Below, in pieces: positions 19,206 to 27,374 of a stretch of 64,000 nt of DNA (position 1 is its first letter; each line of letters opens with the position of its first letter). Location of the stretch: NCBI GenBank assembly GCA_965203795.1, contig OZ241915.1, positions 3,844,001 through 3,908,000 on the forward strand, given 5' to 3'. The DNA comes from CBDBBY01 sp965203795 (GTDB taxonomy: Bacteria > Pseudomonadota > Alphaproteobacteria > Rhodobacterales > Rhodobacteraceae). The position numbers were made by a program, and so were the translations under genes. A model generated the notes under the pieces. That model had not been told where the DNA came from and made no database searches. It was given only the letters and a program-made list of their open reading frames with translations.

Positions 19206-19563
19206 CAGGGCTGTCGTGTGTGGACGCCCCCCTGAGACGCGGGATCATTCCTTCCACAGCCCCGGGCATTCGGTCAAGCGCTGTCGTGTGTCCGGCCTGT
19301 TCGATGCGGCGCGTCGATGCTTGCCGCTGGCCTGCATGGAGATGCGCGGACCGGGTCCATATCGCTTTTTCGCGCTCCAAGGCGCCGCGAAAGCCCACTG
19401 GTTTCCCCGATCCCGTCTCGATGACTGTTTGCCCTTGCGCTGCTTCGGCTTCTCCCTCGTCCCCGGCGTACCGCCCCGCCCGGATGTCCGGGCCAAGGCG
19501 GAACCTCGGAGGAACCCCTTCATTCCGTTGAGCCGGCCCCGAACCGCCGCCCGCGCCCCTCCG
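19206..19563 (-). other. IS110 3' non-coding region, possible guide (bridge/seek) RNA locus
   Basis: This block is nearly identical in copies A, B and C and still recognisable in D, yet no frame in it is kept open in D and it has no protein resemblance I recognise. IS110-family elements carry a structured guide RNA in one non-coding end, on the 3' side in the IS1111 group. Length and position fit that role. The RNA itself is inferred, not seen. Confidence 0.4.
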
Positions 19564-20586
19564 TCAGGCGGCGGCGGTTCGGGGCCGGTAGCACTCCTTG
19601 CTCATCGTCATGGCCCAGATGGTCCGGGCCGTCTTGTTCGCCAGGGCGACCGCCGCGACCATCCTCGGCTTCCGCGCCAGCATTCCCTCCAGCCACGGAT
19701 CCTCGGTCCCGCGACGCTCCGCCCAGCGGATGTTCGCGATCGCCCCGGAGACCAGCAGCCGCCCGGGGTCGCGCTGGCCCATCTTCGAGACCTTCCCCAG
19801 CCTCGGCTTCCCTCCCGTCGAGTGCTGGCGGGGGACCAGCCCCAGCCAGGCCGAGAAGTCGCGGCCGCGCCGGAACTCCTCCATCGGCGGCGCGAAGGCC
19901 AGGAACGCCATGGCGCAGACGGGGCCGACGCCAGGAATGCCCATCAGCCGCTTCGCCTCCCCGCTCTCCCGCGCCCGCTTGAGGATCTTCGCCTTCAGCT
20001 CCTTGATCCGTCCGGTCAGGATCCCGATCTGGCCGAGCAGCAGCCCGCCCAGCTCCCGGACCGCCTCCGGCAGCCCCGACTCCGGATCCTCGAGCGCCGC
20101 GGCCAGCCGGGCCACGTTCGCGATCCCCTGCGGCGCCACCACGCCGTGCTCCGCCAGATGCCCGCGCAGCGCGTTGACCGTCTGCGTCCTCTGCCTCGTC
20201 AGCAGATCCCGCGTCCGGAACAGCATGCCCTCCGCCTGCTGCTCCGCGCTCTCCGCCGCCACGAACCGCATCGTCGGCCGCGACGCCGCCTCGCAGACGG
20301 CCTCCGCGTCCGCCGCGTCGTTCTTCTGCCGCTTCACGAACGGCTTCACATACGCCGGCGGGACGAGGCGGACCTCGAACCCCATCGACCGCAGCTCCCG
20401 GCTCCAGTGGTGGGCGCCGCCGCAGGCCTCCATCGCCACCGTGCAAGGCCCGCGCTTCGACATCTCCTCAAGGAACCGATCCCGCGATACCTTCATCCGG
20501 AACGCCGCCGACCCGTCCTCGCGGACCCCGTGGAGCTGGAAGCTCCTCTTGCCAAGATCGACCCCGATCATGCCAGTCTTCTCCAT
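19564..20586 (-). CDS. IS110-family transposase (copy B)
   Basis: A 340-residue DEDD transposase. The N-terminal RuvC-like domain has Asp10 in MIGVDLGKRSFQLHG, Glu in TVAMEACGGAHHW, and the DD pair in KRQKNDAADAEAV. The C-terminal Tnp20 domain has MGIPGVGPVCAMAF and LGLVPRQHSTGGKPRL with the serine region. IS110 enzymes move by a guide-RNA-directed recombination without target duplication. The start at 20586 was chosen by comparison with copy C; the open frame continues upstream only because it crosses the neighbouring ISAs1 in antisense. It differs from copy C at one residue near the C-terminus (TIWAM instead of TIRAM). Confidence 0.85.
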   Translation of the reverse strand: MEKTGMIGVDLGKRSFQLHGVREDGSAAFRMKVSRDRFLEEMSKRGPCTVAMEACGGAHHWSRELRSMGFEVRLVPPAYVKPFVKRQKNDAADAEAVCEAASRPTMRFVAAESAEQQAEGMLFRTRDLLTRQRTQTVNALRGHLAEHGVVAPQGIANVARLAAALEDPESGLPEAVRELGGLLLGQIGILTGRIKELKAKILKRARESGEAKRLMGIPGVGPVCAMAFLAFAPPMEEFRRGRDFSAWLGLVPRQHSTGGKPRLGKVSKMGQRDPGRLLVSGAIANIRWAERRGTEDPWLEGMLARKPRMVAAVALANKTARTIWAMTMSKECYRPRTAAA

Positions 20587-20677
20587 TGTGGATGCCCCTT
20601 TCTCCTGTGGCTCTTCACATTCCGCCATAATGGCGCCTTCCGGTGCCGCCGGAAGGGGCGTCCACTCCATCGCTTTT

Positions 20678-21870
20678 GAAATTTTCCGTTTTCCCTTTCC
20701 GCCGGATGGCGCCACTCTTCGGTCAAAACAACAACCAAGAGCAGTTTCCGGAGGCAGGAGATGGAAGGGTTCCGCTTTATTTTCCAAGGGGTTGGCGATC
20801 CCCGGAGGAGCAACGCCACGACGCGCGACCTGGTCGAGATGCTGGCGATCGCCCTCCTGGCGTCGCTGACCGGCAGGTCGTCGTGCAGGTCGTTCGCGCG
20901 GTTCGCGGAATACAAACTGGAGTTTCTGCGCGGGTTCATGCGGCTCAGGGGCGGCCCGCCGAGCCACGACGCCTTCTCCGACCTGTTCAACGCCCTCGAT
21001 CCGGAGCAGCTCGGAGCCGCGCTGGCGCTGTTCGCGCAGCAGCTGCTGGCGGCGTTTCCGGACGACCGGGCCGCGATCGACGGCAAGGCGCTCCGGGGCG
21101 CGTTCGCGGACGCCTCGGAGCGCTCGCCGCTGCACCTGGTCCAGGCGTTCGCGCCCGGCGCCGGGATCGTGCTCGGGCAGGCCAAGGTCGACGGCAAGTC
21201 GAACGAGCCCGCGGCGATGCCGAGCCTGCTGGACATCCTGGAGCTGGCGGGCCGGATCGTCACCGCCGACGCCCTGCACACCCAGCGCGACACGTCGGCG
21301 CGGACCGTGGAGAAGGGCGGCGACTGCGCCCTGCCGGCGGAGCGCAACCAGCGCTCGCTCCACGAGGACATCCAGGTCTGGCTCTCCGATCCCGAGGCGC
21401 TGAAGGAAACGCTTTCCTTTCAACACGTTGACGGAGGCCACGGGCGGGCCGGGACGCGCACCGCGACGGTCTCGCACGATGCGGGATGGCTGGAGGAGCG
21501 CCATCGATGGCCCGGCCTCAAGGCCATCGGCATGATCGAGGCCGTCGTCGAGCGGAACGGGCGAACCGAGCGGTCCGTCCGCCACTCCGTCATGAGCAGG
21601 GAGCTCGCGCCGGAGCGCCTGCTGGAGCTCGTCCGGAGCCACTGGGGGATCGAGAACCGGCTCCACTGGGTCCTGGACGTCGTGATGGACGAGGACCGGA
21701 TGCGGAACCGGACCGGGAACGGGCCGGAGTGCCTCGCCGCCATCCGCCGCCTGGCGCCGGACATCGCGCGCCTCAAGGACGACAAGGAGTCACTCAAGGG
21801 GAGGATGGAGATCGCAGCCATGAGCGACGAGTATCTGATCGGGCTTCTGCTGAAGCGGTCGGCAAACTTT
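20678..21870 (+). mobile_element. ISAs1-family element wedged between two inverted IS110 copies
   Basis: This 1.19-kb stretch holds an ISAs1-type transposase and is bounded on both sides by the AAAAGCG ends of IS110 copies B and C, which point inward. Weakly matching ends are GAAATTTTCCG on the left and the complement of AAAGTTTGCCG on the right. The last codons of its transposase run into IS110 copy C, suggesting IS110 inserted at its very end. Confidence 0.6.
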
Positions 21871-21933
21871 AAAAGCGATGGAGTGGACGCCCCTTCCGGC
21901 GGCACCGGAAGGCGCCATTATGGCGGAATGTGA
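20761..21933 (+). CDS. ISAs1-family transposase, chimeric C-terminus
   Basis: A 390-residue transposase with the ISAs1 pattern: DLVEMLAIALLASLTG near the N-terminus, AIDGKALRGAF with the first Asp, GRIVTADALHTQRDTS with the second, and SHWGIENRLHWVLDVVMDED with the Glu. The ISAs1 portion ends at about KRSANF; the last 20 or so residues (SDGVDAPSGGTGRRHYGG) are translated from the 5' end of IS110 copy C, which supplies the stop. Catalytic residues are all present, so the protein may work if the altered tail is tolerated. Confidence 0.8.
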   Translation: MEGFRFIFQGVGDPRRSNATTRDLVEMLAIALLASLTGRSSCRSFARFAEYKLEFLRGFMRLRGGPPSHDAFSDLFNALDPEQLGAALALFAQQLLAAFPDDRAAIDGKALRGAFADASERSPLHLVQAFAPGAGIVLGQAKVDGKSNEPAAMPSLLDILELAGRIVTADALHTQRDTSARTVEKGGDCALPAERNQRSLHEDIQVWLSDPEALKETLSFQHVDGGHGRAGTRTATVSHDAGWLEERHRWPGLKAIGMIEAVVERNGRTERSVRHSVMSRELAPERLLELVRSHWGIENRLHWVLDVVMDEDRMRNRTGNGPECLAAIRRLAPDIARLKDDKESLKGRMEIAAMSDEYLIGLLLKRSANFKSDGVDAPSGGTGRRHYGGM

Positions 21934-21961
21934 AGAGCCACAGGAGAAAGGGGCATCCACA

Positions 21962-22984
21962 ATGGAGAAGACTGGCATGATCGGGGTCGATCTTGGCAAG
22001 AGGAGCTTCCAGCTCCACGGGGTCCGCGAGGACGGGTCGGCGGCGTTCCGGATGAAGGTATCGCGGGATCGGTTCCTTGAGGAGATGTCGAAGCGCGGGC
22101 CTTGCACGGTGGCGATGGAGGCCTGCGGCGGCGCCCACCACTGGAGCCGGGAGCTGCGGTCGATGGGGTTCGAGGTCCGCCTCGTCCCGCCGGCGTATGT
22201 GAAGCCGTTCGTGAAGCGGCAGAAGAACGACGCGGCGGACGCGGAGGCCGTCTGCGAGGCGGCGTCGCGGCCGACGATGCGGTTCGTGGCGGCGGAGAGC
22301 GCGGAGCAGCAGGCGGAGGGCATGCTGTTCCGGACGCGGGATCTGCTGACGAGGCAGAGGACGCAGACGGTCAACGCGCTGCGCGGGCATCTGGCGGAGC
22401 ACGGCGTGGTGGCGCCGCAGGGGATCGCGAACGTGGCCCGGCTGGCCGCGGCGCTCGAGGATCCGGAGTCGGGGCTGCCGGAGGCGGTCCGGGAGCTGGG
22501 CGGGCTGCTGCTCGGCCAGATCGGGATCCTGACCGGACGGATCAAGGAGCTGAAGGCGAAGATCCTCAAGCGGGCGCGGGAGAGCGGGGAGGCGAAGCGG
22601 CTGATGGGCATTCCTGGCGTCGGCCCCGTCTGCGCCATGGCGTTCCTGGCCTTCGCGCCGCCGATGGAGGAGTTCCGGCGCGGCCGCGACTTCTCGGCCT
22701 GGCTGGGGCTGGTCCCCCGCCAGCACTCGACGGGAGGGAAGCCGAGGCTGGGGAAGGTCTCGAAGATGGGCCAGCGCGACCCCGGGCGGCTGCTGGTCTC
22801 CGGGGCGATCGCGAACATCCGCTGGGCGGAGCGTCGCGGGACCGAGGATCCGTGGCTGGAGGGAATGCTGGCGCGGAAGCCGAGGATGGTCGCGGCGGTC
22901 GCCCTGGCGAACAAGACGGCCCGGACCATCCGGGCCATGACGATGAGCAAGGAGTGCTACCGGCCCCGAACCGCCGCCGCCTGA
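21962..22984 (+). CDS. IS110-family transposase (copy C)
   Basis: A 340-residue intact DEDD transposase, the same as copy B except TIRAM in place of TIWAM near the C-terminus. ATG 21962 follows GGAGAAAGGGGC. All RuvC-like acidic residues (Asp10 in GVDLGK, Glu in AMEACGG, Asp-Asp in NDAADAEAV) and the Tnp20 serine region are present. This is the best candidate for the active source copy. Confidence 0.88.
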   Translation: MEKTGMIGVDLGKRSFQLHGVREDGSAAFRMKVSRDRFLEEMSKRGPCTVAMEACGGAHHWSRELRSMGFEVRLVPPAYVKPFVKRQKNDAADAEAVCEAASRPTMRFVAAESAEQQAEGMLFRTRDLLTRQRTQTVNALRGHLAEHGVVAPQGIANVARLAAALEDPESGLPEAVRELGGLLLGQIGILTGRIKELKAKILKRARESGEAKRLMGIPGVGPVCAMAFLAFAPPMEEFRRGRDFSAWLGLVPRQHSTGGKPRLGKVSKMGQRDPGRLLVSGAIANIRWAERRGTEDPWLEGMLARKPRMVAAVALANKTARTIRAMTMSKECYRPRTAAA

Positions 22985-23015
22985 CGGAGGGGCGCGGGCG
23001 GCGGTTCGGGGCCGG
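22960..23015. repeat. Perfect 19-bp-stem hairpin at the IS110 transposase stop
   Basis: The arms CCGGCCCCGAACCGCCGCC (22960-22978) and GGCGGCGGTTCGGGGCCGG (22997-23015) are exact complements with an 18-base loop containing the stop codon. Copy B has the same hairpin; in copy A it is altered. It has no T run, so it is more likely an element-end or RNA structure than a simple terminator. Confidence 0.75.
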
Positions 23016-23037
23016 CTCAACGGAATGAAGGGGTTCC

Positions 23038-24593
23038 GGGGCTGTTGAACTACGCGGCCTTCCGAAGGTTCCGGGGTGTATTGCGGCGGCGGTCGGAGCG
23101 GGGTCTTGCCGCGCGGAGCCGGGCAACGCGGGCGGGCATGCGGCGGCCAGGCCCGGCCTGCCGCGCCAAGAGCGCGGAAAGGGGCATTCCGCGCATTTGA
23201 ACCGTGCCGATGGCAGGGAATCGGGCGCAAAAAGCGGCCGCGAGCCGCTTCAGGTTGATCGCGGCGGCGGTCAGGTAGGACTGGATCCTCATGTTGCCCA
23301 AGCCGCGCCGCACGGCGCGGCCCAGCCCGTGCCAAGTCTTGGCCTCTCCGTGGAACCCTTCCGATCGCCAGCGGTGGCGCCGGTAGAGCCGCCGGTCCTC
23401 TTCGCTCCATCGGAGGCGTCGCCTCCGGGCGCGCAGCAGCGCCGGATGGTCGGCGCTGATCACCACCGTCTTCCGGTTCCGGCTCCCGGGAACGCAGTCG
23501 CCCCTGAGCGGGCATCCCGCGCAGTCCCTGGTTCTGGCGTGGAACCGCATTTGCCCGTCCTTGAACGGCTGTCCGGGGCGCAGTGCCTTGCCCCGAGGGC
23601 ACTTCACGATATTGTTCCTCTCGTCGTAGCGGAACCGGAACGCCGGCACCCGGCTCCGGGTCGGCTCCCGCTTCGCCGGGATCACCGGATCGATCCCCCG
23701 CCGCTCGAGGCCGCCGTAGACCTTGCCGTAGGCGTAGCCCGCGTCGGCGGTCACAGTCTCGATCTTCTTCCCGGATATCCTGCGGACCTCGTCGACTTGG
23801 TCCTCAATCACGTTGCGCTCGTTGACTTCGCCGGTGGTCACCGTGACATTGAGAACGACGCCGCTCCCGTCGTCGACCGCCGTGTGCTGCTTGTAGGATG
23901 GCTCCAGGCGCCGGCCGCGGGAGCTGGTCGCCAAGCTCGCGTCGGGATCCGTCACGCTGACTTTCTTGCGCTTGCCGCCAGGCGGGGCGGCATCCTCCTC
24001 CGCGTCGCCGTTCTCCGCCGCCACCGCTCCGGCGTGGCGGTCGACCATGCTTTCCCAGCTGACATCGGCCCGGACCAGCGTCGCGTCGACATGCACGACC
24101 TCGCCCTGCGCGATCCCCGCCTCCACGCAGGCCGAAGCCGTGCGCTCGAAGATCCGCCGGAACCGGGCATCGCCCCAGCGCTGCCGGATCCGCGCCGGGC
24201 TCGAATGGTCCGGAAGCCGCTCGTGCAGCCCGCAGCCGATGAACCAGCGGATCGCGATGTTCACCTGCGCCTCCCGCATCAGGCGGCGGTCGTGCACGAT
24301 GCCGAGCAGGAAGCCCGCCAGCATCAGGCGGACGGCCATCTCCGGATCGATCCCCGGACGCCCGCTGTGGGCGCAGTAGCAGTCGGCGACCTCGTCGTGC
24401 AGCCAGCCGAGATCCAGAACCCGGTCGACGCGCGCCAGGATGTGGTCGTCCGGAACCAGCTGCTCAAGCGACCCCGCGACGAACAGCTCCAGCTGGGCCG
24501 GCGGCTTGCGTTTCAGCATGTCGTGGCTCTCCCCGCTCCCGCAACAGCATCATGTTCCAAGAATCACGGAACGAGGGGTTTTTCAACAGCCCC
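23038..24593 (-). mobile_element. IS1182-family element inside IS110 copy C
   Basis: Ends GGGGCTGTTGAA and TTCAACAGCCCC, with GTTCC duplicated on both sides (23033-23037 and 24594-24598), the complement of the GGAAC duplicated in copy A. Length 1556 bp. The transposase gene is intact. Confidence 0.85.
23050..24519 (-). CDS. IS1182-family transposase
   Basis: A 489-residue DDE transposase. The N-terminal domain starts MLKRKPPAQLELFVAG with PEMAVRLMLAGFLLGI. Catalytic residues are in VVHVDATLVRADVSW (Asp), VTADAGYAYGKVYGGLE (Asp) and RRHRWRSEGFHGEAKT (Glu). A Cys cluster typical of the family lies before the third motif (DCAGCPLRGDC). The frame is complete and lacks the two deletions found in the copy A gene, so this copy could serve as the source. 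Confidence 0.88.
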   Translation of the reverse strand: MLKRKPPAQLELFVAGSLEQLVPDDHILARVDRVLDLGWLHDEVADCYCAHSGRPGIDPEMAVRLMLAGFLLGIVHDRRLMREAQVNIAIRWFIGCGLHERLPDHSSPARIRQRWGDARFRRIFERTASACVEAGIAQGEVVHVDATLVRADVSWESMVDRHAGAVAAENGDAEEDAAPPGGKRKKVSVTDPDASLATSSRGRRLEPSYKQHTAVDDGSGVVLNVTVTTGEVNERNVIEDQVDEVRRISGKKIETVTADAGYAYGKVYGGLERRGIDPVIPAKREPTRSRVPAFRFRYDERNNIVKCPRGKALRPGQPFKDGQMRFHARTRDCAGCPLRGDCVPGSRNRKTVVISADHPALLRARRRRLRWSEEDRRLYRRHRWRSEGFHGEAKTWHGLGRAVRRGLGNMRIQSYLTAAAINLKRLAAAFCARFPAIGTVQMRGMPLSALLARQAGPGRRMPARVARLRAARPRSDRRRNTPRNLRKAA

Positions 24594-24904
24594 GTTCCTC
24601 CGAGGTTCCGCCTTGGCCCGGACATCCGGGCGGGGCGGTACGCCGGGGACGAGGGAGAAGCCGAAGCAGCGCAAGGGCAAACAGTCATCGAGACGGGATC
24701 GGGGAAACCAGTGGGCTTTCGCGGCGCCTTGGAGCGCGAAAAAGCGATATGGACCCGGTCCGCGCATCTCCATGCAGGCCAGCGGCAAGCATCGACGCGC
24801 CGCATCGAACAGGCCGGACACACGACAGCGCTTGACCGAATGCCCGGGGCTGTGGAAGGAATGATCCCGCGTCTCAGGGGGGCGTCCACACACGACAGCC
24901 CTGG

Positions 24905-25217
24905 CTGCGTGCGGCTGGGCGTTGACAGGTCCACGGGTCTGTCGGGCGGGACTGGTTTGAATCGCTCGGTGCGCCGCCGGGGCGACCATCTGCGCGGGAG
25001 GACTTCCGGAACCGATGCCGCGACCGCTCTCGACTTCCGGAGCCGTTCAGCTGGGCTGATCAAGCCGACTCAGGCTTCACAGCGACGCCGGAACGAAGGT
25101 GTGATCCGCGGTTGAGCCCCGGCATGGCGAATTTCTCTCGTCAAGGGGCTGCATCAGGAACCGGAACACGTTATTCAATCGGAATATCACGGGTCTTTTC
25201 GATCCGCGGCGTCCCGA
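24905..25217. other. Intergenic stretch, nothing recognised
   Basis: About 310 bp between the end of the IS island and the STAND-like ATPase. No conserved frame, hairpin with T run or repeat was found. Confidence 0.3.
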
Positions 25218-26555
25218 TTGCAGGTCGGGATGGCCCGACCCGCCATGCCGGCAACCGAAGCATTGCCCGCAGACGCGCTTCCAACGGATTTGCTGCCGAC
25301 AACTCGGTCGAACGGCTCGTTCGGCCGCAACTTTGGGGCTGGGCCAAGAATGCGATCAACAGTCGGAACTCCGGTCATCGGCGACGACTTCCATGGGCGC
25401 GAGCGGGAACTGCGGATACTTTCCCGCCTGGTCCGCGACGGCAACCATGTCCTGCTGCATGGGCAAAGGCGCATGGGCAAGACGAGCATTGCCCGCGAAC
25501 TGGCGCGGAGACTGGGAAGCGATGGCTGGGGCGCGGTGTTCGCCGATGTCCGGAATGCCTTGTCGCCCGAAGACGCAATATGCGAGCTCGCATGCGGAAT
25601 CCATTCGATGCGCCCCGTTGCTCCCCGCATCGTCGAAGGAATGGGTCGGCGATTCCGGCGCATCGCCAGAGGGCGAAGCACCGGCGACTTTCGTGCCAAA
25701 TTCCGCGCCGAGATCGACTCGCAAAACTGGCGCGATGTCGGATCAGGCCTTATGGAAGCCTGCGCGAAGCATGATCGGCCCGTCCTGCTGGTTGTTGACG
25801 AACTGCCCGTGTTCCTTTCCCGCCTGTCGCGGGAGCATGAAGGCGCACAGCAGGTCGACCTGTTCCTGCGCTGGATGCGCTACGTTGTGCATACGATCAG
25901 GAACAACTGCCCCGTCGCGTTTTTGACAGGCAGCACGGGGCTTGCGCCGCTTGTCTCGCACCTCCACTTGTCTGCGCGCATAAATCATCTCACTCCGTTT
26001 CCGCTCGAGCCTTGGGACAGGGACACAAGCATTCAATGCTTCCAGCGGCTTGCCGAGCAATGCGGTTTTGAAGCCGAGGACGACGTAGCGGGAGCAGTTC
26101 ACGATTCACTCGGCATCGGAGTGCCGCATTTCGTGCAGAGCATGTTCGCCGAATTGAGGGACTTCTCGAATGGCCGACCGGGCGCGCCTGCAACCACGTC
26201 GGACGTTGCCGAAGCCTACAGGGTTGGCTTGCTCGGCCCTCGCGGCGACGGCGATCTCCTGCGCTACCGATTGCGACTGCACGAGGCGCTGGACGAAACC
26301 TCGTTTTCCGTCGCCATGGTGATTCTTGCGGAGGCCGCGACGCAGGGCGTGTTCTCCGCGAGCGCCCGCCGCAGCCTCGAACGCTATCGAGGCGGCGGAA
26401 TCCCCGATGCGGCCGAACGGATAACGCACGCATTGGGAGTATTGCGGCATGACGGCTGGCTTGTTCACCACGCGGATGGCTACAGTTTCGAGTTCAATCT
26501 GCTGCGCGACTGGGCCAAGGCGCGCTTCAAGCAATTCCACCGGCCTCTCTGTTAG
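25218..26555 (+). CDS. STAND/AAA-type P-loop ATPase
   Basis: Up to 445 residues; the conserved part begins near ATG 25350 (MRSTVGTPVIGDDFHGRERE), and the 44 residues before it are low-complexity and may not be translated. The sequence after the GRERE motif is that of archaeal-ATPase/STAND proteins: Walker A LLHGQRRMGKTSIA, Walker B PVLLVVDELPVF, then sensor-like FLTGSTGLAPLV. The C-terminal 150 residues look like a winged-helix region (ITHALGVLRHDGWLVHHADGYSFEFNLLRDW). Such ATPases often serve as signal-responsive switches, including in anti-phage defence, but no effector domain or partner gene is adjacent. The frame is intact. Confidence 0.7.
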   Translation: MQVGMARPAMPATEALPADALPTDLLPTTRSNGSFGRNFGAGPRMRSTVGTPVIGDDFHGRERELRILSRLVRDGNHVLLHGQRRMGKTSIARELARRLGSDGWGAVFADVRNALSPEDAICELACGIHSMRPVAPRIVEGMGRRFRRIARGRSTGDFRAKFRAEIDSQNWRDVGSGLMEACAKHDRPVLLVVDELPVFLSRLSREHEGAQQVDLFLRWMRYVVHTIRNNCPVAFLTGSTGLAPLVSHLHLSARINHLTPFPLEPWDRDTSIQCFQRLAEQCGFEAEDDVAGAVHDSLGIGVPHFVQSMFAELRDFSNGRPGAPATTSDVAEAYRVGLLGPRGDGDLLRYRLRLHEALDETSFSVAMVILAEAATQGVFSASARRSLERYRGGGIPDAAERITHALGVLRHDGWLVHHADGYSFEFNLLRDWAKARFKQFHRPLC

Positions 26556-26656
26556 CGGCCCGAATGTCGGGCGGCAGCGTGCGCCGCCGGAATTAACGCA
26601 GCCGCCGCTCGCGAACCGCCGTCCGGTTCGGCAGGGAGATCAGCCCGGCGCATCCG

Positions 26657-27337
26657 TCATGGCGACTCGGGCGCTGTGATCAGCTGATCGACCAGAAGTC
26701 GGTGCTGGCCCCGCTTCTTGTTCGGCTGGCCCGCCTTGTTGCGGATCGTGTCGGTCTGGCCTGCGAGCTCCCGCGGCAGAACCATGCCGCGCAGAAACCG
26801 CGCATGCATGGTCTTGGATCCCCAAGCGATCACGGGCTGCTCGCCGCACTCCCACCATGGGTCGCCTGGGTTCACCGCGCGGGCGCTTTCCGCGTCCTGG
26901 TTCACGTTGAACGTTCCCTCTACCATGCACCTGATGCCCGGTCCCGGATGCTTGTGGGGATCGGTCACCCGCCCGGGCGGAGCCGTGATCTGGTCGAGGC
27001 GGAACAGCCATTCGGTTCCGGGAGCCATGTCGAGCATTCCGATGACGCGCGACATCCGGTGAAGGGAAAGCGCGCCCTCCGCAGCGAGCAAGGACGCGTC
27101 CGCATTGGGAAGATCGACCTCCCAGCGCCACAGCTGCGTCCAGTCCGAGGCACCCGACATCGCGGTTTCGCCGCCCGCGTAGACCGCGTTTCCGGCCGTC
27201 AACGCCGCGCCGTTCACGGAGGCCTCGCCGAACCGGCAGTAGATGATGCGCCGGGCCGGAGGGAGTGTGGCTTCAGCCTTTTCGAGTAGCTGGTCCTGAT
27301 AGAAATGGATGCTGCTTGGCACCGCCGTCTCCTTCAA
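26657..27337 (-). CDS. Cupin-fold protein
   Basis: A 226-residue soluble protein. The only clear motif is a cupin metal-binding box, DPHKHPGPGIRCMVEGTFNV, in the second half, with a following segment ending in SKTMHARFLRGMVLP that fits the second cupin box. It is the last gene of an apparent operon after the sulfatase and arylsulfotransferase-like genes (38 bp after the latter). The substrate is unknown; a role in the same sulfated-compound pathway is inference from position. Confidence 0.6.
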   Translation of the reverse strand: MKETAVPSSIHFYQDQLLEKAEATLPPARRIIYCRFGEASVNGAALTAGNAVYAGGETAMSGASDWTQLWRWEVDLPNADASLLAAEGALSLHRMSRVIGMLDMAPGTEWLFRLDQITAPPGRVTDPHKHPGPGIRCMVEGTFNVNQDAESARAVNPGDPWWECGEQPVIAWGSKTMHARFLRGMVLPRELAGQTDTIRNKAGQPNKKRGQHRLLVDQLITAPESP

Positions 27338-27374
27338 AATTCCTGCGATCGAATCCGGGCTCGGCCCGGATTCG

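Larger units (their letters stand above)
19206..20677 (-). mobile_element. IS110-family element, copy B, without inserted IS
   Basis: The complete element as it looks without IS1182: 91 bp before the transposase start, a 340-codon transposase, then about 355 bp of non-coding DNA (19206-19563). That stretch includes a strong 19-bp-stem hairpin overlapping the transposase stop and the empty IS1182 target GGAAC. The transposase region differs from copy C by very few bases, so the copies are recent. Confidence 0.7.
21871..24904 (+). mobile_element. IS110-family element, copy C, carrying an IS1182 insertion
   Basis: The mirror image of copy A: 5' end AAAAGCG at 21871, intact transposase 21962-22984, then the non-coding 3' region split by an IS1182-family element (23038-24593), resuming at 24594 and ending at CCCTGG (24904). 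With copy B it forms an inverted repeat with arms of about 1.16 kb before the IS1182 interruption, and a 1.19-kb spacer. Confidence 0.7.

Noticed and set aside
18385..20677. Composite transposon carrying yfbU between two IS110 copies
   Set aside because: The left side is just a decayed end without transposase, and IS110 elements do not usually form composite transposons; kept as an observation about the passenger gene.
19564..21666. A 700-codon minus-strand open frame
   Set aside because: It is IS110 copy B's transposase joined to an antisense reading of the ISAs1 gene; high GC content leaves the antisense frame open.
23197..24864. A 555-codon plus-strand open frame
   Set aside because: It is antisense to the intact IS1182 transposase and has no family resemblance.
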